Shown here: positions 30,590 to 39,255 of the stretch, in pieces
Numbering within the stretch: the first letter of the stretch is position 1
Layout: each line of letters opens with the position of its first letter
Assembly: GCF_041261445.1 (NCBI RefSeq)
Contig: NZ_JBGCCU010000016.1
Location: forward strand, 1-64,000
DNA length: 64,000 bases
Direction of reading: 5' to 3'
Source: Catenulispora sp. EB89
Lineage (GTDB): Bacteria > Actinomycetota > Actinomycetes > Streptomycetales > Catenulisporaceae
Translations under genes and position numbers: made by a program
The notes under the pieces: model-generated
Databases searched by the model: none
The model's input: only the letters and a program-made list of their open reading frames with translations
Told to the model about the DNA's origin: nothing

Positions 30590-33217
30590 GTGCAGAGCGA
30601 CGACGACCTCCCGGAACCGGCCTCGGCCACGGACGCAGCCCCTGACGCCACAACGGAATCCGACCCCCGGCCCGAACCCGGACCCGGACCCGAGCTCGGA
30701 CCCGAAACCGGACCCCGCCCCCGTCGCCGCCTCCGCAAAACGAAGATCACCGCCGCCGTCCTCGCCACCCTGCTCGTGGTCCTCCTCGGCGCCGGCACCT
30801 GGTGGGTGAACACCTCGCTGCACGCTTCCTACCCGCAGACCACCGGCACCCTCCACGTCCCCGGCCTCCAGGCGACCGTCGAGGTCGACCGCGACGCCCA
30901 AGGCGTCCCCCAGCTCTACGCCTCCACCTCCCACGACCTCTTCTTCGCGCAGGGCTACGTCCAGGCCCAGGACCGCTTCTGGCAGATGGACGTCTACCGT
31001 CACGTCACCGCCGGCCGCCTGTCCGAGATGTTCGGCTCCGGCCAGATCGACACCGACAAGTTCATCCGCACGATGGGCTGGCGCGACGTCGCCCAGCAGG
31101 AGTACGACGGCCTGAGCCCCGAGACGAAGGCGTACCTGAACGCCTACTGCGATGGCGTGAACGCGTATTTGAAGGATCACAAGGGTTCCAAAGCGTCTGT
31201 GGAGTACGCGGTCCTCGGCCTGCAGACCGACTACACCCCCTACACCTGGACCCCGGTCGACTCGCTGTCCTGGCTCAAGGCCCTGGCCTGGGACCTGCGC
31301 GACAACATGCAGTCCGAGATCGACCGCGCCCTGTCCTCCCAGACGGTGACCAAGGCCCAGGTGGACCAGCTGTTCCCGCCCTACCCGGCCGACCACCCGA
31401 CGATCATGCATCAGGGTGCTGTCGTGAACGGCGCCTTCGACCAGAACGCCACCCCGGCCGCCGACAACCCGCTGTCCGGCACCGCGCTCCCGGCCTCCGC
31501 GGCCAGTGCGCTGGCGAACCTCTCGCACACCGTCTCCGCCCTGCCCGGCTTTCTACAGCCGACCGTCGAAGGCGTCGGCTCCAACTCGTGGGTGGTCTCC
31601 GGCGACCTGACCACGACCGGAAAGCCGCTGCTGGCCAACGATCCGCACCTGGCCCCGCAGCTGCCGTCGATCTGGTACCAGATGGGCCTGCACTGCACGA
31701 CCGTGGACGCGGCGTGCCCGTACGACGTCACGGGCTTCACCATGCCCGGCACGCCCGGCGTGGTGATCGGCCACACCCCGACCGTGGCCTGGGGCTTCAC
31801 CAACGGCACCGAGGATGTCAGCGACCTGGTCCTGGAGAAGATCTCCGGCAGCACCTACGAATACGACGGCCACCAGGTCCCGCTGACCGTGCGCCAGGAG
31901 ACCATCAAGGTCGCCGGCGGCAAGTCGGTCCCGCTGACCATCCGCTCGACGAATCAGGGCCCGCTGGTCTCCGACGCCGACAAGGACATCGCCAGCGCGG
32001 GCAACGGATACGCCGTGGCGCTGCGCTGGACCGCACTCACGCCGGGGCACACCGCAGACGCCTTGTTCGCCCTGGACCGCGCGACCGACTGGAACTCCTT
32101 CCGAGCCGCCGCCGCCAACTTCGCGGTGCCCTCGCAGAACATGATCTACGCCGACACCTCCGGCAACATCGGCTACCAGACTCCCGGCCAGATCCCGATC
32201 CGCAAGAACGGCGACGGCACCTGGCCGGTGCCGGGCTGGACCGACGAGTACGAGTGGACCGGCTACATCCCCTTCGACCAGCTGCCCCACGTCCTGAACC
32301 CGACCGACAAGTTCGTGGTCACGGCCAACAACCCGATCATCGGGTCGCAGTACCCGTACTTGATGTCGAAGGACTTCGACTACGGATACCGCGCGAACGA
32401 AATCACCCAGCGCCTGCAAGCGGCCACCGCCGACGGCAAGAAGATCGACGCCGACGGGATGCGGGCGATCCAGTCCGACACCCGCAACGAGTTCGCGTCC
32501 GCGCTGGTGCCGTACCTGACCCGGCTGCCGGCGTCGTCGAAGAAGCAGACGCAGGCGGCGCGCGCGTTGTTCGACGGCTGGGATTACACGACCCCTGACA
32601 CGTCGGCCGCCGCGGCGTACTTCTACGAGGTCTGGAAGTTCATCTGCAAGGACGCCTTCGAGGCGAAGCTGCCGTCCTCGGTCGACGTGGACGGCGGCGA
32701 CCGCTGGTTCGCCGTGGCCACCACGCTGCTGCCGGACGCGTCCGACTTCTGGTGGAACGGCGACCGGGACGCGATGCTGGCGAAGGCGATGGACCAGGCT
32801 TCGGCAGAGCTGACCTCACAGCAGGGTTCTGATGTGAAGCAGTGGCAGTGGGGCGCCCTGCACAAGCTGACGCCGACCAACCAGACCCTGGGCACCGGCG
32901 GCCCGTGGTTCGTGAAGTGGCTGGTGAACGGCGATCCGGTCCCGGTGTCCGGCGGCTCGTCGGTCGTGGACGCCACCGGCTTCGACATCGCCAAGGACTT
33001 CTCGGTCGACGAGCTCCCGTCGATGCGGATGCTGGTGGACCTGTCGAACCTGGACGCGTCGACGTGGGTCAACCTCACCGGCGCCTCCGGGCACGTCGAC
33101 GACCCGCACTACCTGGACCAGCTGCCGCTGTGGCGGACGTTCCGCACGTTGCCGTGGCCGTATACGAGGACTGCGGTACTCGCGGCCAGCAAGGACAAGT
33201 TGACGTTGACGCCTTAG
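30590..33217 (+). CDS. Penicillin acylase family (Ntn) hydrolase, membrane-anchored
   Basis: An 875-residue secreted or anchored Ntn-hydrolase. A Pro/Glu-rich cytoplasmic tail (1-48) and one membrane segment (about 52-74; ITAAVLATLLVVLLGAGTWWV) precede the enzyme. The alpha chain (about 80-330) contains GVPQLYASTSHDLFFAQGYVQ and AQDRFWQMD. The autocatalytic cut should fall at Gly-Ser331 in EGVG-SNSWVVSG, making Ser331 the N-terminal nucleophile of the beta chain. FGANDPHLAPQLPSIWYQ-like and MIYADTSGNIGYQ blocks follow. Family members cleave acyl amides (beta-lactams, acyl-homoserine lactones, lipopeptides); the substrate here is unknown. Start is GTG 30590. Confidence 0.93.
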   Translation: MQSDDDLPEPASATDAAPDATTESDPRPEPGPGPELGPETGPRPRRRLRKTKITAAVLATLLVVLLGAGTWWVNTSLHASYPQTTGTLHVPGLQATVEVDRDAQGVPQLYASTSHDLFFAQGYVQAQDRFWQMDVYRHVTAGRLSEMFGSGQIDTDKFIRTMGWRDVAQQEYDGLSPETKAYLNAYCDGVNAYLKDHKGSKASVEYAVLGLQTDYTPYTWTPVDSLSWLKALAWDLRDNMQSEIDRALSSQTVTKAQVDQLFPPYPADHPTIMHQGAVVNGAFDQNATPAADNPLSGTALPASAASALANLSHTVSALPGFLQPTVEGVGSNSWVVSGDLTTTGKPLLANDPHLAPQLPSIWYQMGLHCTTVDAACPYDVTGFTMPGTPGVVIGHTPTVAWGFTNGTEDVSDLVLEKISGSTYEYDGHQVPLTVRQETIKVAGGKSVPLTIRSTNQGPLVSDADKDIASAGNGYAVALRWTALTPGHTADALFALDRATDWNSFRAAAANFAVPSQNMIYADTSGNIGYQTPGQIPIRKNGDGTWPVPGWTDEYEWTGYIPFDQLPHVLNPTDKFVVTANNPIIGSQYPYLMSKDFDYGYRANEITQRLQAATADGKKIDADGMRAIQSDTRNEFASALVPYLTRLPASSKKQTQAARALFDGWDYTTPDTSAAAAYFYEVWKFICKDAFEAKLPSSVDVDGGDRWFAVATTLLPDASDFWWNGDRDAMLAKAMDQASAELTSQQGSDVKQWQWGALHKLTPTNQTLGTGGPWFVKWLVNGDPVPVSGGSSVVDATGFDIAKDFSVDELPSMRMLVDLSNLDASTWVNLTGASGHVDDPHYLDQLPLWRTFRTLPWPYTRTAVLAASKDKLTLTP

Positions 33218-33287
33218 CACAGGCGCCCTGGCAGCCGAGCCGGGATCACCGGCGCTCCGACGATGCGCAGGGTAACTGCAATGCCCC

Positions 33288-33314
33288 GGCCGCGCGCGAC
33301 GCGGAAGCGCGGCC
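33288..33314 (+). terminator. Stem-loop after the penicillin acylase gene
   Basis: Arms GGCCGCGC (33288-33295) and GCGCGGCC (33307-33314), 11-nt loop, 70 nt after the acylase stop. A likely terminator separating it from the DUF1059 gene. Confidence 0.5.
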
Positions 33315-33441
33315 GCCCGGCGAACGTCACCTAAATGCAGTAGCCCGATCGCCGGGTGGCTCCGACAGCGGCTTCAATGGAAGGGAGGCCGCTCCGGCGT
33401 GCTGTCGGGGAGGCGACGGCTCGTGGAAAGGGGGCATTCGC

Positions 33442-33639
33442 ATGTCCCGCAAGGTTGCCGACTGCCGACAGTTCCCCAGCGAGGTCGGCTGCACGTTGAC
33501 GATTTCCGGCGAGGAGCAGGAAGTCATGGACGCCGCAGCCATGCACGCGGTCGCCGTTCACGGCGAGACCGATACGCCGGAGTTCCGGGAGCAGCTGAAG
33601 TCGTTCCTGGTCGAGGAGAAGGTGCCGGTCAGCCACTAG
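33442..33639 (+). CDS. DUF1059 family small protein
   Basis: A 65-residue protein starting MSRKVADCRQFPSEVGCTL. It has the DUF1059 layout: Cys near residue 8, Cys at 17, an acidic helix (SGEEQEVMDAA) and a closing HAVAVHGE block, plausibly a small metal or redox site made of the Cys and His residues. The function is not established. A strong ribosome site (AAAGGGGG) lies 10 nt upstream. It precedes a cupin gene by 81 nt on the same strand. Confidence 0.85.
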   Translation: MSRKVADCRQFPSEVGCTLTISGEEQEVMDAAAMHAVAVHGETDTPEFREQLKSFLVEEKVPVSH

Positions 33640-33720
33640 GGGCCGGTGCCGGCCGACCGGCCGGTACGGGCCGAGGCGTCCGGCTCCTCAGCGGGGCCGG
33701 GCCCGAGTCTTGGAGGATCT

Positions 33721-34086
33721 ATGACAGGCCTCTTGCACAAGTCACTCGACGCGCCGGAGGAGACCCGCTCCTTCGAGCAGGGGATGGGGCATCTCGACCT
33801 CGTCGCCATGGACGAGGGCGGTTTCGGCCGCGCCGTCTTCGAACCGGGGTGGCAGTGGTCCAAGCACATCAAGCCGATGGTGCACACCGAGAGCTGCCAG
33901 GCCGCGCACATCGGCTACTGCCTGTCCGGCCACATGCACGTGGTTATGGACGACGGCGAGCAGGCCGACATCGGGCCCGGCGAGTTCCTCGAGATCGCGC
34001 CCGGGCACGACGCCTGGGTCGTCGGCGGTGAGCCCTGCGTGATGATCGACTGGCAGGGGTTCACCGACTACGCCAAGGAGAAGTGA
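33721..34086 (+). CDS. Cupin domain protein
   Basis: A 121-residue single cupin barrel. Motif 1 is degenerate (VHTESCQAAHIGYCLSGHMHV, containing H, H and E-like ligands) and motif 2 is IGPGEFLEIAPGHDAWVVG, so a metal site is likely. Ribosome site GGAGG precedes ATG 33721 by 6 nt. The gene follows a DUF1059 protein and the two may be one transcript ended by the stem-loop at 34114. A sensor or small-molecule enzyme role is possible; nothing specific can be said. Confidence 0.88.
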   Translation: MTGLLHKSLDAPEETRSFEQGMGHLDLVAMDEGGFGRAVFEPGWQWSKHIKPMVHTESCQAAHIGYCLSGHMHVVMDDGEQADIGPGEFLEIAPGHDAWVVGGEPCVMIDWQGFTDYAKEK

Positions 34087-34113
34087 GGGAGACGCGAGGA
34101 AGCCGTGAGGGCG

Positions 34114-34142
34114 GAGCGGCGCCGACCGGTCCGGCGCCGCTC
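34114..34142 (+). terminator. Stem-loop terminator after the cupin gene
   Basis: Perfect 11-bp arms GAGCGGCGCCG (34114-34124) and CGGCGCCGCTC (34132-34142) with a 7-nt loop, 28 nt after the cupin stop. It sits between convergent genes and could serve both strands. Confidence 0.75.
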
Positions 34143-34145
34143 AAG

Positions 34146-34201
34146 CTTCAGGGCTTCGTGGCTTCACGGCTTCACGGCTTCACGGCTTCAGGGCTTCAGG
34201 G
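34146..34201. repeat. 8-bp tandem repeat, seven units
   Basis: Seven consecutive units of the type CTTCACGG (variants CTTCAGGG, CTTCGTGG) run from 34146 to 34201, with a partial eighth. The last units overlap the 3' end of the SAV2177-type methyltransferase gene (stop at 34196). The period is not a multiple of three, so this is not a coding repeat. Confidence 0.9.
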
Positions 34202-35002
34202 CTTCCGACCGATGGCACCCAGCACCGCCAGCTCCACCGGCGTCCCGATGTCCATCGTGTCCGGCCGCCGCAGCGGGCACGACACCAGACCCGGCTCCAC
34301 GAGCTCCAGGCCCTCGAGGTACCCGGCGATCTCCTCGGGACTCCGCAGGTTGTACGGAACCGCGCCGCTCTGGTTGTAGCGGCTGATCGCCTCGCTGTAC
34401 GCGGCGTTGGTGTCCGTCCCGTCCCGCACCACCAGGTAGCTCCCCGACGGGACCGCGTCCATCAGCTGCCGCACGATCGCCAACGCGCGGTCGTGTTTCT
34501 CGATGTGCGCCAGGATCCCCATCAGCACGATCGCGACCGGCTCGTTCAGGTCCAGCGTCTTGGCCGCCTGCGCCAGGATCGCCTCGGGGTCGTCGAGGTC
34601 GGCCTCGATGTAGTCCGTGGCCCCTTCCGGCGTCCCGACCAGCAGCGCCTGCGCGTGCGCCAGGACCAGGGGGTCGTTGTCGACGTACACGATCCGCGAC
34701 TCGGGCACGATCCCCTGCGCGATCTCGTGCGTGTTGTTCGCCGTGGGCAGGCCGGTCCCGACGTCCAGGTACTGGCGCACGGGGGTCTCGGTCGCCAGGT
34801 AGCGCACGGTCCGCACCAGGAACTGCCGGCCGCTGCGGGCCAGGTCCACGATCTCGGGGAAGACCTCGCGGAACCGGTCGCCCGCCGCACGGTCCGCGGG
34901 GTAGTTGTCCTTGCCGCCCAGCCAGTAGTTGAAGATCCGCGCCGAGTGCGGAACGCTGCTGTCGATCTGGGACACCGGCCGGTGCTGCGCTTCGTCGGTC
35001 AT
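34196..35002 (-). CDS. SAV2177-type SAM-dependent methyltransferase (DUF574)
   Basis: A 268-residue protein of the actinomycete SAV2177/DUF574 family. It begins with the hallmark PHSARIFNYWLGGKDNYPADRAAGD (about residues 17-41), then FLVRTVRYLA, the SAM loop YLDVGTGLPTANNTHEIAQ (about 79) and VYVDNDPLVLAHAQALL. The fold binds SAM, but the substrate of this large family is unknown. ATG 35002 follows GGTGGG. It is 100 nt downstream of an XRE/DUF5753 regulator on the same strand, a pairing common in Streptomyces-like genomes. The DUF397 partner often seen next to such regulators is absent. Confidence 0.9.
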   Translation of the reverse strand: MTDEAQHRPVSQIDSSVPHSARIFNYWLGGKDNYPADRAAGDRFREVFPEIVDLARSGRQFLVRTVRYLATETPVRQYLDVGTGLPTANNTHEIAQGIVPESRIVYVDNDPLVLAHAQALLVGTPEGATDYIEADLDDPEAILAQAAKTLDLNEPVAIVLMGILAHIEKHDRALAIVRQLMDAVPSGSYLVVRDGTDTNAAYSEAISRYNQSGAVPYNLRSPEEIAGYLEGLELVEPGLVSCPLRRPDTMDIGTPVELAVLGAIGRKP

Positions 35003-35102
35003 GGAGCCCACCTGTGTTCGCCGTGTTTCGCCGTTTGTGGAGGCCACCATCCTGCCTTGAGACCCACGGCGAGCGGAATACGAGACCTGCGAAAGTGACG
35101 GA

Positions 35103-35999
35103 CTAGTACGCGTCGAAGATCCGGGTGAGGAATCCGATGGTCTCCGAGGGCGTCAGCGCCTGCACCGCCAGCTGGTCGACCACGGTCGTGTACGCGTCCA
35201 GGTCCTCGCGCTTGTCCAGATACGCCGCACCGGTGAGCTGTTCCAGATACACGATGTCCGGCAGGGCCGGCTCGGCGAAGCGCAGGATGGTGAACGGACC
35301 GGCCGCCGCCGGACCGCCGCGCGCGAACGGCGCGACCTGCACCGTGACGTGCGGCAGCCGGCACAGCTCCAACATGTGCTCCAGCTGCGCGCGCATGACG
35401 GCCGCGCCGCCCGGTTGGCGCCGCACGGCGGCCTCGTCGATGATCGCCCAGATCCGCGGCGGCTCGGGGCTGTAGACCAGCCGGGCCCGGTTCATCCGCA
35501 GCCGGACGCGGCGCTCGATCTCGTCGGGGGTGGCAAGCGGATAGCCGTCCCGGATGACCGCGCGCGCGTAGTCCTCGCTCTGCAGCAGGCCCGGAATGAA
35601 CTGGGCCTCATAGGAGCGGATGACCGAGGCGGCCTCCTCCAGCCCGACGTAGACCTCGAACCAGCCGGGCATCAGATCGGCGAAGTTGTGCCACCAGCCG
35701 CGCGCGTTGGCCTGCGCCGTCAGGCTGAGGATGGCCTCGCGCTCGGTGTCGTCGCTGACGCCGTACAGGGTCAGCAGGTCGGCCACGTCCCGCCGTTTGA
35801 AGCTGACCTGTCCCAACTCCATGCGGCTGATTTTGGTGTGCGAGCAACGGATCTCGTAGCCGGCGGCGCCGCGGGTGACGCCGGCGGCGATGCGCAGCCG
35901 GCGAAGCTGGGAGCCCAGCACCATGCGCAGGACGGTGGGGCCGCTGTCCTCGGATCCCACAAGCGGATCCACCGAGTGCTCCGCCGGTAGCGAGCTCAT
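35103..35999 (-). CDS. XRE-family regulator with DUF5753 domain
   Basis: A 298-residue regulator. The N-terminal helix-turn-helix (about 28-80: LGSQLRRLRIAAGVTRGAAGYEIRCSHTKISRMELGQ) is followed by the DUF5753 ligand-like domain (about 105-298; YEAQFIPGLLQSEDYARAVI, LRMNRARL, VQVAPFARGG, YLEQLTGAAYLDK). These proteins are abundant in actinomycetes and tied to development and antibiotic control. ATG 35999 has GGGAG 5-6 nt upstream. It is divergent from an MFS gene whose leader contains a CIRCE-like repeat; regulation of that gene is possible but unproven. Confidence 0.92.
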   Translation of the reverse strand: MSSLPAEHSVDPLVGSEDSGPTVLRMVLGSQLRRLRIAAGVTRGAAGYEIRCSHTKISRMELGQVSFKRRDVADLLTLYGVSDDTEREAILSLTAQANARGWWHNFADLMPGWFEVYVGLEEAASVIRSYEAQFIPGLLQSEDYARAVIRDGYPLATPDEIERRVRLRMNRARLVYSPEPPRIWAIIDEAAVRRQPGGAAVMRAQLEHMLELCRLPHVTVQVAPFARGGPAAAGPFTILRFAEPALPDIVYLEQLTGAAYLDKREDLDAYTTVVDQLAVQALTPSETIGFLTRIFDAY

Positions 36000-36126
36000 C
36001 CGTGCTCCCAGTGCTGGTCTGTAGCGGTCCGACCCGTGCCCCGTAAGCCTTCCGCCGCCGTGTGTCCCCTTAAGGGTAGACCGTGAAGACCGGAAGCGTG
36101 AGTGGGTACCTAAAGCCACTTAGTAG

Positions 36127-36153
36127 CTGGCACTCTCGATCTGAGAGTGCTAA
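36127..36153. promoter_or_regulatory. CIRCE-like element (HrcA operator) before an MFS gene
   Basis: CTGGCACTC (36127-36135), 9-nt spacer, GAGTGCTAA (36145-36153). The established CIRCE consensus is TTAGCACTC-N9-GAGTGCTAA: the right arm matches 9/9, the left 7/9, and the spacer length is exact. CIRCE sites bind the heat-shock repressor HrcA and normally lie in the leaders of groE or dnaK operons. Here the site lies 43 nt before the MFS start at 36196, and 128 nt from the divergent XRE gene. Confidence 0.7.
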
Positions 36154-36195
36154 TTCTGGAAGCCTACGGAAGCACTGACCGCAGGGGGCTCCAGG

Positions 36196-37488
36196 GTGAA
36201 CGGTTCGCAGGAAACGAACGTCGGAACGGCCGCGGAGGGGGACCCTGAGATCGCCGAGAAACGCGCCAGCATGCTCGGCACCCTGCGCAACCGCGACTAC
36301 CGCCTCATCCTCACCGGCCAGCTGCTCTCCAGCATCGGCACCTGGCTCCTGCTCGTCGCAGCCCCCTTCTTCGTCTTCCGCCTGACCGGCTCGACGATGG
36401 CGACCGGGCTGTCCATGGCGGCCGAAACCGTGCCGGCCGTGCTGCTCGGACCGGTCGCAGGGGTCTTCGTCGACCGGTGGGACCGGCGCTGGACGATGAT
36501 CGCGACCGATGTCCTGCGCGCCGGCGCCGTACTGCTCCTGCTGCTCGTCCAGACGCGCGGCGAGGTGTGGATCGTCTACGCCGCGCTCGCCCTGGAGTCG
36601 GCGTTCGGGCAGTGCTTCGGGCCCGCGCAGTCGGCGCTGATCCCCAACCTCGTCGGGCGCGGACCGGAGCTGAGCGCGGCGAACTCGCTGGGCCAGCTCG
36701 TCGGCGGGACGATCCGGCTGGTCGGCGGGCCGTTGGGCGGGGTGCTGTTCGCGGTCGCCGGATTCCGCGCCGTGGTGACGATCGACGCGGCGAGCTACCT
36801 CGCGTCCGCGTATCTCATAGCCATGATTCGGTTCCGGGCGAGTCGCGGGGCGCGCGATGCGGGGGCTCAGGCCAGCGACAAAACCGGCGGCGCGGCCCGA
36901 CTCCTGTCCGAAGACCTCCGCCACGGTCTCGGACACCTCGGCCGCACGCCGGGAATCCCCATGCTCTTCGGCGTCGCGGCCATCTTCTTCACCGGCAACG
37001 CCATCCTGACCGCGCTGCTCGTCCCCTACCTCGGCACAGTTCTGAACAGCGGCGCGCAGAGCCTTGGCGTCCTGTTCGGCACCCTCGGCGTGGGGTTCAT
37101 CATCGGCGCACCGGCCAGCCGCCTGGTCGCCGGACGCCTGTCGGACCGCACCACGATCGTGGCCAGCCTCGGCGCGCTGGCCGCGGTCTTCGCGCTGACG
37201 TTCAACACCCCGTATCTGGCCGGCGACATCGTCCTGTTCGCCCTCATCGGCCCACCCGCCACCTGCTTCCTCGTCACCGCCGACACCGCGATCACGCGCC
37301 GGACGCCGGACCGGCTCCAGGGGCGCGTCAGTTCCACGTACCTGGCGCTCCAAAGCTTGGCGACGCTCGTCGGCATGGTCGCCGGCTCGTTGCTGGGGCA
37401 GCAGATCGGGATCGTCACGACCATGGACGCCGCCGCTGTGCTGGTCGCGGTATCGGCAGGAGCAGCGCTGTGGTTGCCAGGGGCCTGA
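36196..37488 (+). CDS. MFS exporter (EntS/MFS_3-like)
   Basis: A 430-residue major facilitator with 12 predicted membrane segments and a central cytoplasmic loop (about 215-240). The first transmembrane block LILTGQLLSSIGTWLLLVAAPFFVFRLTGS and the following VFVDRWDRRW (motif A-like) are typical of the MFS_3 drug/siderophore exporter branch. The substrate is unknown. Start is GTG 36196 after CAGGGGGCT; the leader holds a CIRCE-like inverted repeat. A second MFS gene follows 82 nt later with its own promoter-like sequence. Confidence 0.9.
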   Translation: MNGSQETNVGTAAEGDPEIAEKRASMLGTLRNRDYRLILTGQLLSSIGTWLLLVAAPFFVFRLTGSTMATGLSMAAETVPAVLLGPVAGVFVDRWDRRWTMIATDVLRAGAVLLLLLVQTRGEVWIVYAALALESAFGQCFGPAQSALIPNLVGRGPELSAANSLGQLVGGTIRLVGGPLGGVLFAVAGFRAVVTIDAASYLASAYLIAMIRFRASRGARDAGAQASDKTGGAARLLSEDLRHGLGHLGRTPGIPMLFGVAAIFFTGNAILTALLVPYLGTVLNSGAQSLGVLFGTLGVGFIIGAPASRLVAGRLSDRTTIVASLGALAAVFALTFNTPYLAGDIVLFALIGPPATCFLVTADTAITRRTPDRLQGRVSSTYLALQSLATLVGMVAGSLLGQQIGIVTTMDAAAVLVAVSAGAALWLPGA

Positions 37489-37507
37489 TACCCCTCTCCC
37501 TTTGTGG

Positions 37508-37536
37508 TTGCGAAACAAAACCAGTTTCCCTAGGGT
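37508..37536 (+). promoter_or_regulatory. Candidate promoter of the second MFS gene
   Basis: TTGCGA (37508-37513), 17-nt spacer, TAGGGT (37531-37536): a fair match to the -35/-10 pattern, 34 nt before ATG 37571. Overlapping it, AAACCA and TGGTTT around CCCTAGGG form an imperfect inverted repeat that may be an operator. Confidence 0.4.
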
Positions 37537-37570
37537 GGTTTCGATCCACTACCACCTTGGGGGGTACGGA

Positions 37571-38740
37571 ATGGGCTTCGCCCTGCTCCTGGCCACAGCC
37601 GCCGGACTGTCGGTCGCGAACATCTATTACGCACAGCCGCTGCTCGACCAGATCGGCGCCGCCCTGCACGTGAGCGCCGGGAACCTGGGCCTGACCACCG
37701 CCATCACGCAGCTGGGATACCTGCTCGGCCTGATCCTGCTGGTGCCGCTCGGCGACCTGGTGGATCCGCGGCGGCTGATCAGCTGGATGACACTCACCGC
37801 CGGCGCCGGGCTGACCGCCGCCGGCCTGGCCGGCGGACCGGCGGCGTTCTTCGCCGCCTGCGCGGTCGTGGGGGTGGCCTCGACGGTGGTCCAGGTCATC
37901 ACCGCCTACGCCGCGGCGCAGAGCGCGCCGGACCAGCGCGGCCGCGTGATCGGCGTGGTGACCAGCGGCGTCGTGCTCGGAATCCTGTTGGCACGCACGG
38001 TTTCCGGAGCCGTCGCCGAGTCCTTCGGCTGGCGCGCGGCATTCCTGCTGCCGGCCGTGCTGATGGCCGCGACGGCCGCGGCGCTGAACCGGCTGCTCCC
38101 CCGCCGGCCGGCGAAGCGGGCGGCCGTCCCCTACCTCCGGCTGATCTCCTCGGTGTTCATGCTCACCAGGCACGACCGCGTCTTCCGCACCAGGAGCCTG
38201 CTGGCGCTGTTCCAGTTCGGGTGCTTCGGCGTGCTGTGGGGCTCCGTGGCGCTGCCGCTGTCCGCGGCCCCGTGGCACCTGTCGACGTCGCAGATCGGCT
38301 TGTTCGGCATCGTCGGCGCCGCGGGAGCACTCAGTGCGAACGGCGCCGGGCGGCTCGCCGACCGCGGCCGCGCGTCGACGGTCACCACCGTCATGCTGGT
38401 GCTGCTCGTGCTGTCCTGGGCCGCGATCCGCACGGCGCCGTTCTCGCTGGTCCTGCTGACCGTCGGCATCGTCGTGCTGGACTTCGCCGGCCAGGCCCTG
38501 CACGTGACCAACCAGCACCTGATCGTCGCCGGCAACCCCGAGGCGACCAGCCGCGTCATCGGCGGCTACATGGTCTACTACTCGATCGGCGTCGGCGGCG
38601 GGGCGATCGCGGCGACGAGCCTTTACAGCGCCTACGGATGGGGCGCTGTGTGCAGCTTCGGCGCGGCGTTGGCGGTACTGGCGCTGGTGGTGGGTAGCCT
38701 GGGCAAAACCAGCCAAACCAGGACTCACGCAAGGAGCTGA
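37571..38740 (+). CDS. MFS transporter (sugar-efflux/AraJ-like)
   Basis: A 389-residue, 12-segment major facilitator. The N-terminal ATAAGLSVANIYYAQPLLDQI is the signature of the YbfB/AraJ-like efflux branch that often confers drug export; the GDLVDPRRLI loop follows segment 2. ATG 37571 has GGGGGG 6-11 nt upstream; a longer in-frame reading covers the promoter-like region and is not preferred. It is followed after 2 nt by a secreted cupin gene, so these two should be one operon. Confidence 0.9.
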   Translation: MGFALLLATAAGLSVANIYYAQPLLDQIGAALHVSAGNLGLTTAITQLGYLLGLILLVPLGDLVDPRRLISWMTLTAGAGLTAAGLAGGPAAFFAACAVVGVASTVVQVITAYAAAQSAPDQRGRVIGVVTSGVVLGILLARTVSGAVAESFGWRAAFLLPAVLMAATAAALNRLLPRRPAKRAAVPYLRLISSVFMLTRHDRVFRTRSLLALFQFGCFGVLWGSVALPLSAAPWHLSTSQIGLFGIVGAAGALSANGAGRLADRGRASTVTTVMLVLLVLSWAAIRTAPFSLVLLTVGIVVLDFAGQALHVTNQHLIVAGNPEATSRVIGGYMVYYSIGVGGGAIAATSLYSAYGWGAVCSFGAALAVLALVVGSLGKTSQTRTHARS

Positions 38741-38742
38741 CC

Positions 38743-39186
38743 ATGCCGGGCATCTACCGTCGGTTCGCGATCGCCGGGGCCGTCACCGCGACCACGGCGA
38801 CCACGGTGCTCACGCCGGGCGTGGCCAGCGCCACGGCGCCGTCGGGGGTGTCGGGCACGATCATCAGCAAGTCGACGTTCCTCGGGACGGACTACATCCG
38901 GCGGCAGATCACGATCGAGCCCGGCGGGAGCACGGGGTGGCACTGGCACGACGGGACGCTGTACGCCTACGTCGAGAAGGGCACGTTGACGCACAACGAC
39001 GCGGACTGCACGACGACCGAGGTGTACAGCGACAACACGTCGTTCACGGAGCCGAGCGGTGCGGACAACGTGCACATCGGGCGGAATCTGGGAACGACGC
39101 CGGTGGTGTTGGACGTGCTGTATGTGGACCCGGCCGGGAGCCCCCTGTCGGAGGACGCACCGAATCCCGGGTGCAGCTTTCAGTAA
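38743..39186 (+). CDS. Secreted cupin domain protein
   Basis: A 147-residue exported cupin. A signal peptide (1 to about 30, AVTATTATTVLTPGVASA) precedes one barrel. Motif 1 is GGSTGWHWHDGTLYAYVEKGTL, with H-x-H plus Glu ligands, and the closing histidine lies in NVHIGRNLG, so a metal site is probable. Two cysteines (DCTT, GCSF) may form a disulfide outside the cell. It starts 2 nt after the MFS stop with AAGGAG 6-11 nt upstream, so it is co-translated with the exporter. An extracellular cupin beside an efflux pump may act on, or bind, the exported compound. Confidence 0.85.
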   Translation: MPGIYRRFAIAGAVTATTATTVLTPGVASATAPSGVSGTIISKSTFLGTDYIRRQITIEPGGSTGWHWHDGTLYAYVEKGTLTHNDADCTTTEVYSDNTSFTEPSGADNVHIGRNLGTTPVVLDVLYVDPAGSPLSEDAPNPGCSFQ

Positions 39187-39255
39187 GCTCGTCAACGGCC
39201 GACGTCGTCCGGCTCCACCCAACCCGGCCTGTCCCTACCTAAGGCGGACTCTGAC

